Assembly (NCBI GenBank): GCA_903875605.1
Contig: CAIQWT010000053.1
Location: forward strand, 1 to 64,000
Length of the DNA stretch: 64,000 bases
From: an uncultured Geobacteraceae bacterium
GTDB lineage: Bacteria > Desulfobacterota > Desulfuromonadia > Geobacterales > Pseudopelobacteraceae
Direction of reading: 5' to 3'
Both the position numbers and the translations under genes were made by a program. The notes below the pieces were generated by a model. That model did no database searches, was not told the DNA's origin, and was given only the letters and a program-made list of their open reading frames with translations. This document shows positions 59,769-64,000 of the stretch, one piece after another. Every line of letters starts with the position of its first letter. Position 1 is the stretch's first letter.

Positions 59769-61958
59769 ATGCCCAAACCCCTGGACGTGGTCATCGTATG
59801 GCATATGCATCAGCCGTACTACAAAGACCCGCTGAAAAACGAGTACGCCCTCCCATGGACTTATCTCCACGGTATAAAGGATTATTTCGACATGCCGGCA
59901 ATCATCGACGACACACCAGGCGCCAAGGCTGTTTTCAACCTGGTGCCGTCGCTGATTGAGCAGCTACTGGAATACGCTTCCGGTAGTGCAGTGGACCCTT
60001 TTCTTCAAAAAGGGAAAGCGGCTCCATCCGAGTTGAGTCAGGAAGACCGCATTTTTTTGCTGGAAAACTTTTTTTCAGCCAATAGACAGCATATGATCGA
60101 GCCTTCACGGCGCTATCTGGAGCTGCTTTACATGGCCGGTGAAGGTAAGCCTGGGAGTGCCGCAGAACGGGTCAGGCATTTCAGTGAGCAGGATCTACTG
60201 GATTTACAGGTTCTGTTCTTTTTAGCATGGACCGGCGAAGCGGCCCGTCGCCGTTATCCTGTTTTTGCCGATCTGGTTGCCAAGGGTGAAGACTTTACCG
60301 CTGCAGACAAAGAGCTGCTTTTTGCCACACAGTTGGAAGTTTTACAGGCAATAATTCCTCTGTATCAGCGGCTTCATCTTGAGGGGAGAATAGAACTTTC
60401 AGTAACACCGTACTATCACCCGATTCTGCCATTACTCTGTGATATAAAAATTGCCCAGACCGCTATGCCCCGGGTCACTCTGCCGGCAGCAAATTTCCGT
60501 CACTCCGAGGACGCTCGCGCCCAGATCCGCCGCGGGATCAGCTATTTCCGCGAGATTTTTGGTTTCACACCGACCGGAATGTGGCCTTCAGAAGGTTCCG
60601 TCAGCAATGAGACTCTGACTATAATTGCCGAGAGCGGTATTCGCTGGATTGCAACCGATGAGGAGATACTGGAGAAAAGTCTTGACGGAGGTCTTGGTAG
60701 TGGCAAAGAAAGGCTCTATAGGCCCTGGCGCTACAGTAGCAGTCGGGGAGAAATAGGAGCGTTCTTCCGTGATCATCAACTTTCAGACCTGATCGGGTTT
60801 ACTTACTCGCAGTGGGAAGCAGGACGCGCAGTGGAAGATCTGTGCGGTCGTCTAAACGGAATAAAGTCGCGCCTTGGCGGGGAAGGCCGTGTAGTCCCGA
60901 TTATCCTCGATGGTGAAAATGCCTGGGAATACTACCCTAACAACGCTTATGATTTTCTGCAGGGCATGTACAAGGGAATTGCCGGCTCTCCGGCTCTTCG
61001 TCTGAGCACTTGTGACGAAGTATTGAATGAGACCCGTTTCGACGGACGTTTGCATACAATTTTTCCCGGATCCTGGATTAACGGCAACTACGGCATCTGG
61101 ATCGGTCATCCTGAAGAAAATCTGGCCTGGGATCTCATTGCCCATGCCCGTGAAGCTGCTGTTTCCGCTAATCCGCTCGTTGCCGCAGCTCTTGCGAATG
61201 GAGACCCCTCCACGGACGCCACCGCTGAGATGATCTGCCGCTCCCTGTATGCCGCTGAGGGGAGTGACTGGTTCTGGTGGTACGGAGATGACCACTTTTC
61301 ACCGCACAGCGATCGTTTTGACCGGCTTTTTCGTCAACACCTGATGAATGTCTACCGGCTTCTGGGGCAGGACCCCCCTCGTGAGTTGCTGGAGCCTATT
61401 AAGAAGAAAAATCCTGCCGGTTTAATAAGAGAGCCGGCCGCATTTATTGATCCCGAAATAAACGGCAGGATTAGTGACTATTTTGAATGGCTGGCCGCCG
61501 GGTTGTATGACCTGACCCGCCAGGGCTCGGCCATGCACTCGTCTGACAGAATGCTGCAAAGCTTCTTTTACGGCTACAACAGCCGTTCTTTCTTTATCAG
61601 AATAGATGGGGTTCAGGATATATCCCGCCTACTAAGGGAAGACGATGTCCTCAATATCCACCTGATCTATGATCATGATTACCGATTGTCGCTGCAGATG
61701 AAACATGATGAGGGACTGCTGCAAATCAAGGAAAACGGCGTATGGACACCGACCAGCAGCTGCTGTCACTGGAAGATCGCTAAAACGTGTGAGATAAGTA
61801 TCCCACTCAGCTGCCTCAAGTTAACGGGAGGAAGCAAATTATTCGTTTCGGTGACACTGGTGCGCGATAATGAAGAGCTTGGACGCTGGCCGAGCGATGC
61901 GCCGCTAATGCTATATTATGCAGGGATGGATCTGGAGCTTGATAATTGGTTGATATAA
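59769..61958 (+). CDS. Glycoside hydrolase family 57 protein
   Basis: VVIVWHMHQPYYKDP; FTPTGMWPSEGSVSNETLTIIAESGIRWIATDEEIL; FRDHQLSDLIGFTYSQW. Confidence 0.9.
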   Translation: MPKPLDVVIVWHMHQPYYKDPLKNEYALPWTYLHGIKDYFDMPAIIDDTPGAKAVFNLVPSLIEQLLEYASGSAVDPFLQKGKAAPSELSQEDRIFLLENFFSANRQHMIEPSRRYLELLYMAGEGKPGSAAERVRHFSEQDLLDLQVLFFLAWTGEAARRRYPVFADLVAKGEDFTAADKELLFATQLEVLQAIIPLYQRLHLEGRIELSVTPYYHPILPLLCDIKIAQTAMPRVTLPAANFRHSEDARAQIRRGISYFREIFGFTPTGMWPSEGSVSNETLTIIAESGIRWIATDEEILEKSLDGGLGSGKERLYRPWRYSSSRGEIGAFFRDHQLSDLIGFTYSQWEAGRAVEDLCGRLNGIKSRLGGEGRVVPIILDGENAWEYYPNNAYDFLQGMYKGIAGSPALRLSTCDEVLNETRFDGRLHTIFPGSWINGNYGIWIGHPEENLAWDLIAHAREAAVSANPLVAAALANGDPSTDATAEMICRSLYAAEGSDWFWWYGDDHFSPHSDRFDRLFRQHLMNVYRLLGQDPPRELLEPIKKKNPAGLIREPAAFIDPEINGRISDYFEWLAAGLYDLTRQGSAMHSSDRMLQSFFYGYNSRSFFIRIDGVQDISRLLREDDVLNIHLIYDHDYRLSLQMKHDEGLLQIKENGVWTPTSSCCHWKIAKTCEISIPLSCLKLTGGSKLFVSVTLVRDNEELGRWPSDAPLMLYYAGMDLELDNWLI

Positions 61959-62033
61959 AATCAGGGGTAATGCTCATGGGGCAGGGATAGTAAATGAATC
62001 CTGCTCTCACTAACTTGCCGCTATGGAGGATAT

Positions 62034-63059
62034 ATGTCTGAACTTCGCTGGGATCCTATAAAGATGTACTGGGTAATTATTGCCACTGAGCGTGGCCGCA
62101 GACCGCGTGACTTTCAAGTTGAGCCCGAGCGTAGCGGGATGGTTGCATGTCCGTTTTGTTATGGTAATGAGGATAAAACTCCGCCAGAGATTTTTGCAAT
62201 TCGCCCCGGTGGCGAAGCTAATGCCGCAAACTGGCGGGTGAGGGTAATTCCGAACAAATATCCTGCCCTGCGTGTAGAGGGAGATCTCAACAGTCAGGGT
62301 TACGGCATGTATGATGTGATGAACGGCATCGGTGCTCACGAAGTGATTATAGAAACACCTGACCATAACCGTACGCTGGCCGATCTGACGGTAAACGAAG
62401 TGAATGATGTTCTTATCGCTTATCGCCACCGTTACCTTGATTTACGCAAAGATTTTCGCTTTCGCTATATGGTTCTGTTTAAGAACCATGGCACCCGTGC
62501 CGGTGCGTCCCTACATCATTCCCACAGCCAGCTTATCGCAGTACCACTGTTGCCGCCGGTAGCAAGTACCCAGCTGAAAGTTGCTCGCAATTATTTCAAC
62601 GATAAGGAACGCTGTATCTTCTGTGATCTAATTGAGTTTGAGCTGCGGGAAGGGGTGCGCGTCGTAAAGGAATTTTCCAATTTTGTGACGTTGACTCCCT
62701 ACGCGTCAAGTTCTCCCTTTGAACTGCGCCTTTATCCCAAACGTCACAGTCATGACTTCGCATTAATGGACGATGCCCAATTGGCAGAGTTGGCTGTGGC
62801 GATGAAGGATATGCTTCTGCGCGTGAAAACGGTGCTGCGTGATGCTCCATATAATTTTATTCTCCACACCGCCCCGCCCATGCATCGCCGCCCCGGTAAG
62901 CCTGATCATTGGAACTCGTTGGAGTATGATTATCACTGGCATATAGAGCTAGTGCCGCGTTTGACGCAAGTGGCCGGTTTTGAGTGGGGTACCGGCTTTT
63001 ACATCAATCCGACTTCACCTGAAGATGCAGCACTGTTTCTGAGAGAGGCAGATGTCTGA
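62034..63059 (+). CDS. Galactose-1-phosphate uridylyltransferase-like (GalT/HIT superfamily)
   Basis: ACPFCYGNEDKTPPEIFAI; RVIPNKYPAL; FKNHGTRAGASLHHSHSQLIA; GAGG RBS. Confidence 0.85.
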   Translation: MSELRWDPIKMYWVIIATERGRRPRDFQVEPERSGMVACPFCYGNEDKTPPEIFAIRPGGEANAANWRVRVIPNKYPALRVEGDLNSQGYGMYDVMNGIGAHEVIIETPDHNRTLADLTVNEVNDVLIAYRHRYLDLRKDFRFRYMVLFKNHGTRAGASLHHSHSQLIAVPLLPPVASTQLKVARNYFNDKERCIFCDLIEFELREGVRVVKEFSNFVTLTPYASSSPFELRLYPKRHSHDFALMDDAQLAELAVAMKDMLLRVKTVLRDAPYNFILHTAPPMHRRPGKPDHWNSLEYDYHWHIELVPRLTQVAGFEWGTGFYINPTSPEDAALFLREADV

Positions 63060-63915
63060 TATACGCAAAGCACTCAACGATCTCCGTACCTCCGCATCAG
63101 AACAGCATCTGGAAAATGATCCACTTTCATTCTGTCATCGCTACACTGATCCGCTCGATCAGGAGATCGCAGCGGTTGTCGCTTCTTCATTTGCCTATGG
63201 TTCGGTAGTTATTATTCTGCGCACTCTGGAAGTAATCTTTTCCGAATTAGGCCCTTCGCCAAGAAGTTATGTAGAGAGATTTGATCCTGAGGCGGGTTTC
63301 AAGGCTTTTTCTGGCTTTAAACATCGCTTTAACGACGCCCGCGACCTTTGCGCGTTACTGTGGGGGATGCGGCAGATTATTGAGCAAACTGGTAGCATTC
63401 AGTCGTTTTTTCTGAGTGGGCATGGCGCCAGTGATCAGGATGTGAGCCGCTCCTTGAACCGCTATTCAGCGGCAGTACTGGCGCTGGACTATTCTGCCGT
63501 ATTCGGGAGTAACAGCATTCCTGACAGTTCTTATTTCCCGTTTCTATTCCCGGCACCCGCTTCCGGAAGTGCCTGTAAGCGTCTCTGCATGATGCTTCGC
63601 TGGTTGGCCCGCTCTGCAGACGGAGTTGATCTTGGTATCTGGAACGGAGTGTCCCCTGCACAGCTGATTATTCCAGTAGATACGCATATAAGTCGCATTA
63701 GTCGCTATCTCCGCTTTACCGCCAGAAAAACAGCAGATTGGCGCATGGCTCAGGAAATCACTGCTGCGCTGCGCGACTTTGACCCCGCTGATCCTGTAAA
63801 ATATGATTTTTCGCTGGCTCATCTCGGTATTAGCGATGGCTGTGATGGTAAAGATTTCCGTGCATGCGTGACGTGCCCGATTGTTGGAATATGTGCGCAA
63901 AACCTGACTAAATAG
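63052..63915 (+). CDS. DUF2400 / TIGR02757 family protein
   Basis: DPLSFCHRYTDPLDQEIAAVVASSFAYGSV; IPVDTHISRISRYLRFTARKTADWRMAQEIT; terminal CDGKDFRACVTCPIVGIC. Confidence 0.85.
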   Translation: MSDIRKALNDLRTSASEQHLENDPLSFCHRYTDPLDQEIAAVVASSFAYGSVVIILRTLEVIFSELGPSPRSYVERFDPEAGFKAFSGFKHRFNDARDLCALLWGMRQIIEQTGSIQSFFLSGHGASDQDVSRSLNRYSAAVLALDYSAVFGSNSIPDSSYFPFLFPAPASGSACKRLCMMLRWLARSADGVDLGIWNGVSPAQLIIPVDTHISRISRYLRFTARKTADWRMAQEITAALRDFDPADPVKYDFSLAHLGISDGCDGKDFRACVTCPIVGICAQNLTK

Positions 63916-63938
63916 TCGAAATATCACGGAGTAATGAT

Positions 63939-64000
63939 TTGACACCCTTCACCCTTTCTGATATAGAACTAGCGTTCTTTCAGATAGTTCCGTCAATTTC
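63939..64000 (+). CDS. 5' end of an unidentified ORF truncated by window edge
   Basis: TTG start with CGGAG RBS; open to the end (TPFTLSDIELAFFQIVPSI). Confidence 0.35.
   Translation, partial: MTPFTLSDIELAFFQIVPSI

Overview
The window looks like a chromosomal segment of a Geobacteraceae/Desulfuromonadales-type bacterium (inference: PpcA-like triheme cytochrome, c-heme chemotaxis receptor, MshEN-receiver protein). It is mostly core genes: uvrB 3' end, ppdK, cobI/cbiET, typA, a complete gcvT-H-PA-PB plus lipM-lipA cluster, leuB, asd, a U32 family protein, rplU/rpmA, dksA-like, cysS. It also carries a polysaccharide assembly block (CapD-like, Wzi, SLBB export protein, Wzz-like, VanZ) and a sugar operon (nucleotidyltransferase/PMM fusion, GH57, GalT-like, DUF2400). 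The most unusual region is about 9.2-22.4 kb: six co-directional genes encoding a secreted MORN-repeat protein, four putative lipoproteins built from beta-propeller-type repeats (lactonase-like, RCC1, NHL) with FN3 or IPT/TIG modules, and a porin-like protein. Other points of interest are a phosphomannomutase-like domain lacking its catalytic motifs, a histidine kinase with a degraded ATPase domain, a degenerate-receiver/TM/Pro-rich protein, a GAF kinase with a four-Cys cluster, a heme-motif MCP, a sigma54-type promoter upstream of the cytochrome, and short repeats in export genes. No rRNA, tRNA, CRISPR array or transposase was recognised. All calls are by eye from sequence; no searches were run.
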